Shown in pieces: positions 1 through 8,390 of a DNA stretch of 64,000 nucleotides. The notes beneath the pieces are model-generated. The model did no database searches. It was not told the DNA's origin and saw only the letters and a program-made list of their open reading frames with translations. This DNA comes from Streptomyces fildesensis. Lineage in GTDB: Bacteria; Actinomycetota; Actinomycetes; Streptomycetales; Streptomycetaceae. Numbering within the stretch: position 1 is the stretch's first letter; every line of letters begins with the position of its first letter. The translations under genes were made by a program, and so were the position numbers. The DNA lies in contig NZ_JAAIKO010000040.1 of assembly GCF_016107395.1 (NCBI RefSeq), positions 1 through 64,000 of the forward strand, given 5' to 3'.

Positions 1-1
1 A

Positions 2-958
2 GGCCTGCGGCTGATGGACGCGCTGATCGCCGTCAAGCGCGGCGTCCCCGGCGCCGTCCTGCCGGAGCTCAAGCAGCGCCGGGTGGCCAAGCGCGCCAGC
101 GTCGTGGAGGAGGAGCCCGAGATCAACCTCGGGCAGATCCGCTCGGACGTGGCCGTGGACAACCCGATCCCGACGCCGCCGTTCTGGGGCAGCCGCGTCA
201 TCAAGGGCATCCCGCTCAAGGACTACGCGTCCTGGGTCGACGAGGGCGCGCTCTTCAAGGGCCAGTGGGGCCTGAAGGAGGCCCGCGCGGGCGGAGCGAC
301 GTACGAGGAGCTGGTGGAGACCGAGGGCCGGCCCCGGCTGCGCGGCCTGCTGGACCGGCTGCAGACCGACGGCCTGCTGGAAGCGGCCGTGGTCTACGGC
401 TACTACCCGTGCGTCTCCAAGGGGGACGACCTGATCCTGCTCAACGACGACGGCAGCGAGCGCACCCGCTTCACCTTCCCGCGCCAGCGCCGGGGCCGCC
501 GGCTGTGCCTGGCGGACTTCTTCCGCCCGGAGGACTCCGGCGAGATCGACGTCGTGGGTCTGCAGGTCGTGACGGTCGGCAACCGGATCGGGGAGGCGAC
601 GGCCGAGCTGTTCGCCGCCAACGCCTACCGTGAGTACATGGAGCTGCACGGACTGTCCGTCCAGCTCGCCGAGGCCATGGCCGAGTACTGGCACGCCCGG
701 GTCCGCAGCGAGCTGGGCTTCGCCGGTGAGGACCCGAACGAGGTCGAGGACATGTTCGCCCTGAAGTACCGGGGCGCGCGCTTCTCGCTCGGCTACGGGG
801 CCTGCCCCGAGCTGGAGGACCGGGCGAAGATCGCCGAGCTGCTGGAGCCCGAGCGGATCGGCGTGAAGCTGTCCGAGGAGTTCCAGCTGCACCCGGAGCA
901 GTCCACCGACGCGATCGTCATTCACCACCCCGAGGCGAAGTACTTCAACGCCCGCTAA
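2..958 (+). CDS. metH: Cobalamin-dependent methionine synthase, C-terminal part (5' end outside window)
   Basis: Partial gene: the open frame enters from the left edge and 318 residues are visible. MetH transfers a methyl group from methyltetrahydrofolate to homocysteine through cobalamin in the cytoplasm. The visible part is the reactivation region. The segment RFSLGYGACPELEDR matches the S-adenosylmethionine-binding signature of the activation domain, which in the E. coli enzyme reads R-x-x-x-G-Y-P-A-C-P. The end QLHPEQSTDAIVIHHPEAKYF is also typical of MetH. The catalytic and B12-binding modules would lie upstream, outside this window. A strong hairpin follows 36 bases after the stop, so metH probably ends a transcription unit. 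Confidence 0.95.
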   Translation, partial: GLRLMDALIAVKRGVPGAVLPELKQRRVAKRASVVEEEPEINLGQIRSDVAVDNPIPTPPFWGSRVIKGIPLKDYASWVDEGALFKGQWGLKEARAGGATYEELVETEGRPRLRGLLDRLQTDGLLEAAVVYGYYPCVSKGDDLILLNDDGSERTRFTFPRQRRGRRLCLADFFRPEDSGEIDVVGLQVVTVGNRIGEATAELFAANAYREYMELHGLSVQLAEAMAEYWHARVRSELGFAGEDPNEVEDMFALKYRGARFSLGYGACPELEDRAKIAELLEPERIGVKLSEEFQLHPEQSTDAIVIHHPEAKYFNAR

Positions 959-994
959 GCGTTCGCCAGCGACCCGACGTACACTGGACGGTCC

Positions 995-1051
995 GGCACA
1001 GGCCGGTCGCCGCACTCCGATCAGGAGTGTGTCGCGACCGGCCTTTGTGCC
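995..1051 (+). terminator. Hairpin terminator after metH
   Basis: Long inverted repeat. The outer arms are GGCACAGGCCGGTCGC (from 995) and GCGACCGGCC followed by TTTGTGCC (to 1051). An inner stem CACTCC/GGAGTG closes on a five-base loop. There is no long T run, as is common for Streptomyces terminators. Confidence 0.8.
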
Positions 1052-1079
1052 CCCCTGGCCCAGCTGAGGAGTGGTGCGC

Positions 1080-1781
1080 ATGACCAGTAGCATTCCCGCC
1101 GTCGACACCCGTCCGGCCCAAGGCCGCGGGCTGCACGCCGTGCTCCTCGACATGGACGGCACCCTGGTCGACACCGAGGACATCTGGTGGGCCGCCGAGG
1201 TGGAGGTCTTCGCGGCCCTGGGCCACGCCCTGGACGGCGCACACCGCGCGATCGTGGTCGGCGGCCCGATGGCCCGCAGTCTGGGCCACCTGATGGCCGT
1301 CACGGGCACCGAGGTCACGCTGCCCGAGCTGTCCGCCGCGATCAACGCGCGCTTCGTCGAGCTGATCGCCCGGGGCGTGCCGCTGATGCCCGGCGCCCGG
1401 CGGCTGCTGACGGAGCTGGCGGCGCACCAGGTGCCCACCGCGCTGGTGTCCGCCTCGCACCGGCACATCATCGACTCGGTGCTGCGCACGCTCGGCGCGG
1501 AGCACTTCGCGTTCACCCTCGCCGGCGACGAGGTCGCCCGCACCAAGCCGTTCCCGGATCCGTATCTGCTCGCGGCCGCTCGGCTCGGCGCGGAGCCCGC
1601 CCGGTGCGTGGTCGTGGAGGACACCCCGACCGGGGTCGCCTCCGCCGAGGCGGCGGGCTGCCAGGTGGTCGCGGTGCCCTCGATCGTCCCGATCGAGGCG
1701 GCGCCGGGCCGCACGGTGGTGGGCTCGCTGGAGCAGCTGAGCGTGCCTTTTCTGCGCTCTCTGAATGCGACTGTTCACTGA
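1080..1781 (+). CDS. HAD-superfamily hydrolase (phosphatase/phosphoglucomutase-like)
   Basis: A 233-residue HAD phosphatase of subclass I, expected to be cytoplasmic. Visible motifs: LLDMDGTLVDTE with the nucleophile Asp24 and acid/base Asp26; the Ser-containing VSASH motif II; Lys in RTKPFPDPYLL; and the Mg-binding VVVEDTPTGVASAEAAG motif. The cap lies between motifs I and II. The ATG at 1080 is chosen because GAGGAG (1066-1071) lies eight bases before it; the GTG at 1071 would overlap that site. The substrate cannot be read from sequence; sugar phosphates are typical for this subfamily. Confidence 0.9.
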   Translation: MTSSIPAVDTRPAQGRGLHAVLLDMDGTLVDTEDIWWAAEVEVFAALGHALDGAHRAIVVGGPMARSLGHLMAVTGTEVTLPELSAAINARFVELIARGVPLMPGARRLLTELAAHQVPTALVSASHRHIIDSVLRTLGAEHFAFTLAGDEVARTKPFPDPYLLAAARLGAEPARCVVVEDTPTGVASAEAAGCQVVAVPSIVPIEAAPGRTVVGSLEQLSVPFLRSLNATVH

Positions 1782-2154
1782 GCGTATGCCGCTGAATAGC
1801 TTGGAAACTCTGGGCGCCCGGCTGCTCATTCCGCGTCACGAATGCGCTGGCTGAATTCCGCCCCGCTCCAATTTTTGGTCACGTGATTTTTGTCACCCCT
1901 CAGTTGGTCGACAGGTACGGACGCGCATGATCCGTTTGCGTGAAACGGGGCAACAAACGCGACGTTGTGTCCGGGTTGCGACACAGAGGGGCGGATCGTT
2001 CCATCGTCCGCATATCGGTACCTGCAGTGCCGTTATCGGGATGTGATTTTGCCTCAACTTCTCCGTGTTCTGGGCAAGGAGAGCGTTCCCACTAGTGTCC
2101 TGACTGGTCAATGCCGAATCGAGTGATCGGCATTTGAGCAAGGGGAATCACTAG
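1782..2154. other. 373-base intergenic region upstream of the peptide transporter
   Basis: No credible gene. It is AT-richer than its surroundings, especially near 1870-1900. It contains a CACGTG hexamer in GGTCACGTGATTTTTGTCACC and two direct GTCAC words about 14 bases apart. A separate inverted repeat lies just before the transporter start codon. The region probably carries the promoter of the transporter operon, but I cannot place -35/-10 boxes with confidence. Confidence 0.4.
2111..2133 (+). promoter_or_regulatory. Inverted repeat in the leader of the first binding-protein gene
   Basis: ATGCCGA (2111-2117) and TCGGCAT (2127-2133) are perfect 7-base arms separated by nine bases, about 21 bases before the start codon at 2155. 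The ribosome-binding site AAGGGG follows at 2140-2145. It could be an operator or an mRNA hairpin next to the ribosome-binding site. Confidence 0.35.
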
Positions 2155-3714
2155 ATGTCACGTACTAAGCGTGTCGTCGCCGCAGCTGCCGTGGCCTTCC
2201 TGGCCGTCGGTGTGACCGCGTGCGGTGGCAACAAGGACAATTCGGCGTCCGGCAGCAAGGGCGCCGTCATCGTCGGGACCATCGACTCGGTGTCGTCACT
2301 CGACCCCGCAGGAGCGTACGACTACGGCTCCTGGGAGGTCATCGACAGCGTTTACCAGAAGGTGATGCGCTTCCCGACGGGCGGCACCAAGCCTGAGCCG
2401 GACGCCGCCAAGTCGTGTGCTTTCACCGACCCGAAGACCTACGCCTGCACCCTGCAGTCCGGTCTTCAGTTCTCCAACGGTGACAAGCTGACCTCGGCCA
2501 GCGTCAAGTTCTCGTTCGACCGCATGCTGAAGATCGCGGACCCGAACGGGCCGTCCAGCCTCTTCGGCACGCTGGAGTCGACCGAGGCCAAGGGCGCGGA
2601 CCAGGTGATCTTCCACCTGAAGAGCGCCGACTCCACCTTCCCGTCGGTCCTCGCCACCGACGCCGGTGCGATCGTCGACGAGAAGACCTTCCCGGCCGAC
2701 AAGCTCCTCGCGGGCACCAAGGTGATCGGCTCCGGCCCGTACACCCTGGACAAGTACACCGCGAAGCAGCAGGCGTCCTTCAAGGTCAACGCGAAGTACA
2801 GCGGCCCGGTCAAGGCGCAGAACAGCCAGTTCGTTCTGCAGTACTTCGCCGAGGCGTCCGCGCTGAAGGCGGCCGTCAAGGACGGCACCGTCAACGCGGC
2901 CTTCCGCACCCTGTCGCCCACCGACACCGCCGACCTGAAGAAGACCCAGGGCGTCAAGGTCGTCGAGGGCACGGGCACCGAGAAGCGCTACTTCGTCTTC
3001 CACGCGAAGGTGAAGCCGTCGGACCAGAAGGCGGTCCGCCAGGCCGTCGCGCAGGTCATCGACCGCGAGGGCATCGCGAAGGACGCCTACAACGGCACCG
3101 TCGCCCCGCTCTACTCGATGGTCGGCAACGGCATCGACGGTCACACCGACGCGTTCAAGGACAAGTACGGCGCTCCGGACAAGGCCAAGGCCGCCGCGAT
3201 CCTGCAGGCCGCCGGCATCACCGCCCCGGTCGCGCTGTCCTACACCTGGACGCCGAGCCACTACGGTGCCGCGGCTGCCGACGAGGCCACCGCGATCAAG
3301 CGTCAGCTGGACGCCTCCGGCCTGTTCAACGTCAAGTTGAGCTCGACCGAGTGGCAGCAGTACCAGAAGGACGAGAAGGCGGGCAGCTACGCCTCGTACA
3401 TGATCGGCTGGTTCCCTGACCTGCCGGACGCCGACAACGACGTGTCGCCGTTCCTCAGCAAGTCGCCGTTCCTGGGCACGGGTTACGACAACCCGGCGAT
3501 CCAGGCGCTGCTGGTCAAGGAGCAGGGCTCCAACGACCCCAAGGTGCGCAACGAGGCCTTCGCCGAGATCCAGAAGATCGTCGCCGAGGACGCCCCGATC
3601 ATCCCGGTCTGGCAGGGCAAGCAGACCGCTGTCGTGCGTGACGGTGTGACCGGCGTGGACAAGGCGCTGGACCCGACGATGTTCCGCTTCTACGAACTCT
3701 CGACGGGCAAGTGA
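2155..3714 (+). CDS. ABC transporter substrate-binding lipoprotein 1 (peptide family 5)
   Basis: A 519-residue extracellular solute-binding protein of the DppA/OppA family (SBP_bac_5). A lipoprotein signal ends at VTAC, with Cys23 as lipidation site, so the mature protein is tethered outside the membrane. Family features include RFPTGGTKPEPDAA, LQFSNGDKLTSASVKFSFDR and the late PVWQGKQ segment. It is the first gene of an importer operon with permeases and ATPases of the Dpp/Opp type. A strong hairpin directly after its stop probably stabilises or separates this message, giving more binding protein than membrane parts. Two further paralogues lie at the end of the operon. The ligand, likely a peptide, is inferred from family only. 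Confidence 0.92.
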   Translation: MSRTKRVVAAAAVAFLAVGVTACGGNKDNSASGSKGAVIVGTIDSVSSLDPAGAYDYGSWEVIDSVYQKVMRFPTGGTKPEPDAAKSCAFTDPKTYACTLQSGLQFSNGDKLTSASVKFSFDRMLKIADPNGPSSLFGTLESTEAKGADQVIFHLKSADSTFPSVLATDAGAIVDEKTFPADKLLAGTKVIGSGPYTLDKYTAKQQASFKVNAKYSGPVKAQNSQFVLQYFAEASALKAAVKDGTVNAAFRTLSPTDTADLKKTQGVKVVEGTGTEKRYFVFHAKVKPSDQKAVRQAVAQVIDREGIAKDAYNGTVAPLYSMVGNGIDGHTDAFKDKYGAPDKAKAAAILQAAGITAPVALSYTWTPSHYGAAAADEATAIKRQLDASGLFNVKLSSTEWQQYQKDEKAGSYASYMIGWFPDLPDADNDVSPFLSKSPFLGTGYDNPAIQALLVKEQGSNDPKVRNEAFAEIQKIVAEDAPIIPVWQGKQTAVVRDGVTGVDKALDPTMFRFYELSTGK

Positions 3715-3715
3715 C

Positions 3716-3761
3716 GGCCGGCCGGCCCGTGGGGGAGTCTCTCCCCCGCGGGCCGGCCGCC
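3716..3761 (+). terminator. Intra-operon attenuator hairpin
   Basis: The arms GGCCGGCCGGCCCGTGGGGG (from 3716) and CCCCCGCGGGCCGGCCGCC (to 3761) pair across the loop region GAGTCTCTC, in which GAG/CTC also pairs, leaving TCT as the loop. It begins two bases after the stop of the first binding-protein gene and ends 26 bases before the permease start, a common position for a partial terminator or RNA-stabilising hairpin in importer operons. Confidence 0.75.
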
Positions 3762-3787
3762 ACTCCGGCTAAGAAAGACACCCCTCC

Positions 3788-4798
3788 ATGAGTAAGCAGT
3801 CCGGGTCGCTGCGCCGCTACATCCTCACCAGGATCGCGCTCGCAATCCCCATGGTTCTCATCCTGCTGGTCCTGGTCTTCGTCCTGATGCGGGTGGCCCC
3901 CGGTGACCCCATCTCGGCCTCCCAGGGCGGCAAGCTCAACGCGGCGGAACTCGCGGCGAGACGGCATGCCGCGGGCTTCGACGCCCCGATGTACCAGCAG
4001 TTCTGGGACTACCTGAAGTCCGTCGTCACCCTGAACTTCGGCACCACGTTCTCCGACCACCGCCAAGTGCGGGACATCATCATCGAGAACGGCGGCGCCA
4101 CCCTCACCCTGACCTTCGGCGCCCTGGTCTTCGCGAGCGTCATCGGTATCCCGGTGGGCCTGCTCGCGGGCCGGCTGCGGGACAGCACGATCGACGTGGC
4201 GGGCCGGCTCTTCGGCATCCTCAGCTACGCCGTGCCGGTCATCGTCGCAGCGCCCATGCTGATGCTCGCCTTCGGCGCCACGTCCGGCCAGGCCTCCCCA
4301 CTGGTGCAGCTGAACGTGCCGACGCAGACCCACATCCTCATCGTGGACGCCATGATCGTGGGCGACTGGGACGCGGTCGGCGACATCGCCAACCACCTGG
4401 TCCTGCCCTCGATCGCGCTGGGCCTGCTGATCGTCGGTGTCTTCATCCGCATGATCCGCATCAACCTCATCCAGTCGCTCCAGGGCGACTACATCGAGGC
4501 GGCCCGCGCCCGCGGCGTGAAGGAGACCGCCGTCGTCGGACGGCACGCCTTCCGCAACGCGATGGTCCCGGTGATCACCGTCCTCGGCCTCCAGGTCGCG
4601 ATGCTGCTCAGCGGTGCGGTGCTCACCGAGCGAATCTTCACCTGGCCCGGTATCGGTCGCCAGCTCATCGACTACATCAACCAGCGCGACTACGTCGCCG
4701 TCCAGGGCATCGTCACCGTCTTCGCCCTCGTCGTCGTCGTGATCAGCATGCTGATCGACTTCATCAACGCGCTGATCGACCCGAGGGTGCGGTACTGA
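3788..4798 (+). CDS. Peptide-type ABC transporter permease, DppB/OppB-like
   Basis: A 336-residue inner-membrane permease (BPD_transp_1). It starts with a cytoplasmic basic stretch and a first membrane helix near residues 12-33 (RIALAIPMVLILLVLVFVLM), followed by APGDP, typical of DppB. The EAA loop that contacts the ATPase reads GDYIEAARARGVKE near residue 235. The C-terminus, DFINALIDPRVRY, is the usual DppB ending. The stop codon overlaps the next start (TGATG), indicating translational coupling to the second permease. Confidence 0.93.
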   Translation: MSKQSGSLRRYILTRIALAIPMVLILLVLVFVLMRVAPGDPISASQGGKLNAAELAARRHAAGFDAPMYQQFWDYLKSVVTLNFGTTFSDHRQVRDIIIENGGATLTLTFGALVFASVIGIPVGLLAGRLRDSTIDVAGRLFGILSYAVPVIVAAPMLMLAFGATSGQASPLVQLNVPTQTHILIVDAMIVGDWDAVGDIANHLVLPSIALGLLIVGVFIRMIRINLIQSLQGDYIEAARARGVKETAVVGRHAFRNAMVPVITVLGLQVAMLLSGAVLTERIFTWPGIGRQLIDYINQRDYVAVQGIVTVFALVVVVISMLIDFINALIDPRVRY

Positions 4799-5901
4799 TG
4801 GCCCAGACGACACTCCCCGCTCCGCTCGACCCGGAGATAACCCCCAGGGCTCCGGGTCCCGGAAAGTCCGTCCGCTTCGGCGGTCTGCGGCGCATCGTGA
4901 TCGCGGTCCGGCAGGCCCACGGCGTGCCCAAGTTCATGCTGTGGACCGGCGCGATCCTCTCGCTGCTCTTCGTGCTGACCGCGATCTTCGCTCCGCTGAT
5001 CGCCCCGTACGACTTCGACACGTACCAGTCCGGTGGCAAGACCTTCCCGAAGCAGGGCGCGCCGGACGGCGACCACTGGTTCGGCACCACCGTGCAGAGC
5101 CTGGACGTGGTCTCCAGGACCGTCTACGGCGCCCGCACCGCGCTGGAGGTGATGGTCCTCGCCGTCGTCTTCTCGCTCATCCTGGGGGTCCTCCTGGGCC
5201 TCCTGGCGGGTTACTTCGGCGGCTGGCTCGACCGCATCCTGGTGCTGGTGATGGACGCGCTCTTCGCGTTCCCCTACCTGCTGCTCGCCATCGTGGCCGG
5301 CTTCGTCTTCGCCAGCATCACCGGCGGGGGCGTGGTGACCGCCGCGCTGTCGATCACCGTGGTCTACATCCCGCAGTACTTCCGGGTGGTCCGCGCCTCG
5401 GCGCTCTCCGCCCGTGAGGCCACCTTCGTGGAGGCGGCCCGCGCGATGGGCGCCAAGCCCTCCGTGGTGATCCGCAAGTACCTGTTCGGCAACGTCATCC
5501 AGTCGGTGCCCGTCATCGGCACGATGAACGCCGCCGACGCCATCGGCACGCTGGCCGGCCTGGGCTTCCTGGGCCTCGGCATCCAGCCCACCGACGCCGC
5601 CGAGTGGGGCTACGACCTCGACCGCGCGATCAGCGACGTCAACGCCGGAATGTGGTGGACCTGCCTCTACCCGAGCATCGCCATGGTGATCGCCATCCTC
5701 GGCTTCACGCTGCTCGGCGAGGGCCTCAACGACGTCCTCAACCCGACCATGCGCCGCCGCCGCATCACCAAGGTGGCGCTGCCCGCGCTCAGCCGCCGCC
5801 GAGTCGTCACCGCGGAGACCGCGAAGACCGCGGCGACCGCGGAATCCGCAGCAATCGCAGCTACCGCAGCAACCGCAGAAGAAGGGGAGGCCGCGAAATG
5901 A
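4798..5901 (+). CDS. Peptide-type ABC transporter permease, DppC/OppC-like
   Basis: A 367-residue permease with an N-terminal DppC-type helix near residue 45 (FMLWTGAILSLLFVLTAIFA), the WFGTT segment, and an EAA loop EATFVEAARAMGAKPSVV. The end LLGEGLNDVLNPTMRRRR is the normal DppC terminus. After it the protein continues for about 45 residues rich in Ala, Thr and Glu, encoded by degenerate CCGCNG-rich repeats. That tail is not part of the family fold and is probably cytoplasmic and disordered. The start overlaps the previous stop by one base; the next ATPase start overlaps its stop by four bases. Confidence 0.92.
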   Translation: MAQTTLPAPLDPEITPRAPGPGKSVRFGGLRRIVIAVRQAHGVPKFMLWTGAILSLLFVLTAIFAPLIAPYDFDTYQSGGKTFPKQGAPDGDHWFGTTVQSLDVVSRTVYGARTALEVMVLAVVFSLILGVLLGLLAGYFGGWLDRILVLVMDALFAFPYLLLAIVAGFVFASITGGGVVTAALSITVVYIPQYFRVVRASALSAREATFVEAARAMGAKPSVVIRKYLFGNVIQSVPVIGTMNAADAIGTLAGLGFLGLGIQPTDAAEWGYDLDRAISDVNAGMWWTCLYPSIAMVIAILGFTLLGEGLNDVLNPTMRRRRITKVALPALSRRRVVTAETAKTAATAESAAIAATAATAEEGEAAK

Positions 5902-6959
5902 CCGAACCTGTCCTTTCCGTACGCGACCTGCGCGTCTGGTACGGCACCGAACGCGGACCGGTCCGCGCCGTCGACGGCGTCAGCTTCGACGTACGCCCCG
6001 GCGAGACGCTCGGCCTGGTCGGCGAGTCCGGCTGTGGCAAGTCCACCCTCGGCCGCGGTGTGCTGGGCCTGGCGCCCACCGTCGCCTCCGTCGACGGTGA
6101 AGTGATCCTGAACAGCAAGGGGGGCAAGGGCCGCAACCTGGTGGGCCTGCCCGCCAAGGAGCTGCAGAAGCTCCGCGGCCCGGACCTCGGGCTGATCTTC
6201 CAGGAGCCGATGACCCGGCTGAACCCGCTGATGCGGATCTCCCAGCACTTCGAGGAGGCCCTGCACACGCACCACAAGGACCTCTCGAAGAACGAGCTGC
6301 GCGAGCGCGCCATCGAGGCGCTGCGCGGTATGGGCATCCCGGCCAGCCGGTACGAGAGCTACCCCCACGAGTTCTCGGGCGGTATGCGCCAGCGCATCAT
6401 GATCGCGCTCGCCCTCGTGCTGCGCCCGGCGTTCATCGTCGCGGACGAGCCCACGACGGCGCTCGATGTCCTCGTCGAGGCACAGATCATCAAGATCCTT
6501 GCCGATCTGCGCAAGAACTTCGACACATCCCTTGTGCTGATCACCCACAATCTCGGTATCGTCGCCGAAGCGTGTGACCGGGTCGCGGTGATGTACGCGG
6601 GCCATATCGTCGAACAGGGCGATGCCCGCGAAGTGTTCGCGAACCCGCAGCACCCGTACACCAAGGAGCTGCTCCGCTCCACGATCTCGCTCTCCACCAC
6701 CGGACTGCACTTCATCCCGGGTAGCCCCCCGGACCTGGTGCACCCCCCGGAGGGCTGCCGGTTCAGCCCGCGCTGCCCGGTGGCGATGCAGGGATGCGCG
6801 AAGGTGGAGCCGCCCGAGGTGGTACTGCCGTCCGGCGTGCACAGCGTCTGCTGGCAGCAGGCGATCGAGGTCGACCCCTCGATGGCCGACGAGTTGGGAA
6901 CGGGTGGGCGCGAGCCGCTCGCCGCCGTGAAGGAGATCAGCGTTGCTGACGAAGCCTGA
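5898..6959 (+). CDS. Peptide-type ABC transporter ATPase, DppD/OppD-like
   Basis: A 353-residue ATPase that energises the importer from the cytoplasmic side. Walker A GESGCGKST is at residues 42-50, the signature is FSGGMRQR, Walker B is FIVADEPTTALD and the switch His is in LITHNL. The C-terminal oligopeptide-specific domain shows PPEGCRFSPRCP with its conserved Cys. The ATG at 5898 overlaps the previous stop (ATGA), which rules out the longer upstream frame that would run through the permease. Normal length for the family. Confidence 0.93.
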   Translation: MTEPVLSVRDLRVWYGTERGPVRAVDGVSFDVRPGETLGLVGESGCGKSTLGRGVLGLAPTVASVDGEVILNSKGGKGRNLVGLPAKELQKLRGPDLGLIFQEPMTRLNPLMRISQHFEEALHTHHKDLSKNELRERAIEALRGMGIPASRYESYPHEFSGGMRQRIMIALALVLRPAFIVADEPTTALDVLVEAQIIKILADLRKNFDTSLVLITHNLGIVAEACDRVAVMYAGHIVEQGDAREVFANPQHPYTKELLRSTISLSTTGLHFIPGSPPDLVHPPEGCRFSPRCPVAMQGCAKVEPPEVVLPSGVHSVCWQQAIEVDPSMADELGTGGREPLAAVKEISVADEA

Positions 6960-8283
6960 TACAGAAGCGAGCGGTGTCGTAGCTCTCGACGACCGCGAGA
7001 CCCTCGTCGAGATGCAGGACCTCGAGGTCCACTTCGGCATGCGGGGCAACGTCTTCGGCCGGCTCGCCGGCAAGGCGGCGGGCGCGGTCAAGGCCGTCGA
7101 CGGGGTGAACCTGAAGCTGCGCAAGGGCGAGGTGCTCGGCCTGGTCGGCGAGTCCGGCTCGGGCAAGACCACCCTCGGCCGGACCCTGCTGGGCATGAAC
7201 CGGGCCACCGGCGGCACCATCCGCTACCGGGGCGAGGACATCACCGAGTTCGGCGAGCGCAAGATGCGGCCGCTGCGCCGCAAGCTGCAGATGGTCTTCC
7301 AGGACCCGCACGCCTCGCTCAACCCGGCGATGGACATCCGCACCGCCGTCGGCCACCCGCTGCGCATCCACAACCTGGTGAGCAGCGACGCGGAGTACGA
7401 CGCCAAGGTCACCGACGCCCTGGAGCGGGTCGGCCTGACCCCTCCCGAGCGGTACCTGACGAAGTTCCCCGGCGACCTGTCCGGCGGCCAGAAGCAGCGG
7501 GCCGTGCTGGCCCGCGCGATCATCGCCGAGCCGGAGCTCCTCGTCGCCGACGAGCCGATCTCCATGCTCGACATGAGCGTCCGCGCCAAGATCCTGCAGC
7601 TGATGCTGGACCTCAAGCGGGACCTGGACCTGACGTACGTCTATGTGACGCACGATCTGGCCAGCGCGAAGTTCTTCTGCGACACCATCGCGATCATGTA
7701 CCTCGGCCGGATCGTCGAGTACGGGCCCACCGCTGAGGTCTTCGCCGACCCCAAGCACCCGTACACCAAGGCGCTGCTGGCGGCGATCCCCGAGCCCGAC
7801 CCGACGCTCGCCGTCGAGCGCGAGCTGCTGCGCGGTGAGATTCCGGACGCGGCCAAGCCGCCGCTCGGTTGTTCCTTCCACCCCCGCTGCCCCGTCGCCC
7901 TGGCCGGCTGCGGCTGGGAGGCCCGCGACCTGCGTGGCCTGCTGGAACGCCGGTGGCTGGAACTGCCGCCGGCGGAGGCGGGCAAGGAAAGGGCGCTCTT
8001 CGGCGATCTTGACGCGCTCTCCGAATCCGGGGTCACTTCCGCCGCAGTCACCCCCGGCAGGGGGCACAGCGCGGAAGATGTGCTGGAATACCTCCGCCGA
8101 CTCCGTGAGGAGGCCTCGGCGGCCGAGCCGCGCGAGCCCTTCTGGCGGGGCGTGATCACCATGCACGCAGAAGGCGGCCGGGCCGTGGTGGAGTTCTCGC
8201 CATCACAGGACCCGCGGCTCAACCTGCTGCCGGAAACGGACGTCCAAGTGGCCTGCCACCTGTACCCCGGCTCCGGCGGATAA
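6943..8283 (+). CDS. Peptide-type ABC transporter ATPase, DppF/OppF-like, with C-terminal extension
   Basis: A 446-residue ATPase partner of the preceding one. Walker A GESGSGKTT is at residues 69-77, signature LSGGQKQR, Walker B LLVADEPISMLD and switch His in VTHDL. The oligopeptide-domain Cys motif is PPLGCSFHPRCPVALAGC. The TTG start at 6943 is supported by AAGGAG seven bases upstream and overlaps the upstream gene by 17 bases. Beyond the usual end (near residue 330) there are about 110 extra residues, including a helical EDVLEYLRRLREEA and a final hydrophobic strand-like part; I do not recognise this extension. Confidence 0.9.
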   Translation: MLTKPDTEASGVVALDDRETLVEMQDLEVHFGMRGNVFGRLAGKAAGAVKAVDGVNLKLRKGEVLGLVGESGSGKTTLGRTLLGMNRATGGTIRYRGEDITEFGERKMRPLRRKLQMVFQDPHASLNPAMDIRTAVGHPLRIHNLVSSDAEYDAKVTDALERVGLTPPERYLTKFPGDLSGGQKQRAVLARAIIAEPELLVADEPISMLDMSVRAKILQLMLDLKRDLDLTYVYVTHDLASAKFFCDTIAIMYLGRIVEYGPTAEVFADPKHPYTKALLAAIPEPDPTLAVERELLRGEIPDAAKPPLGCSFHPRCPVALAGCGWEARDLRGLLERRWLELPPAEAGKERALFGDLDALSESGVTSAAVTPGRGHSAEDVLEYLRRLREEASAAEPREPFWRGVITMHAEGGRAVVEFSPSQDPRLNLLPETDVQVACHLYPGSGG

Positions 8284-8390
8284 CCGCATCATCACCTACA
8301 CGGTGGCGGGCGGCGCAGGCGTCGCGTCGCCCGCCCGGGAACGGCCAAGGATCGACTGAGCACGGAAAGACCAAAGGGAGAACGACGAGG

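Noticed and set aside
1893..2141. An 82-codon minus-strand frame in the 373-base gap
   Set aside because: Cys/Arg-rich with no family match, and it covers the inverted repeat and leader of the transporter.
3599..4813. A 404-codon minus-strand frame rich in Asp and His
   Set aside because: Antisense of the permease gene; no motif and atypical codon pattern.
5667..7220. A 517-codon minus-strand open frame under the importer ATPase genes
   Set aside because: Its sequence is low-complexity Arg/Ala-rich shadow of two clear ATPase genes.
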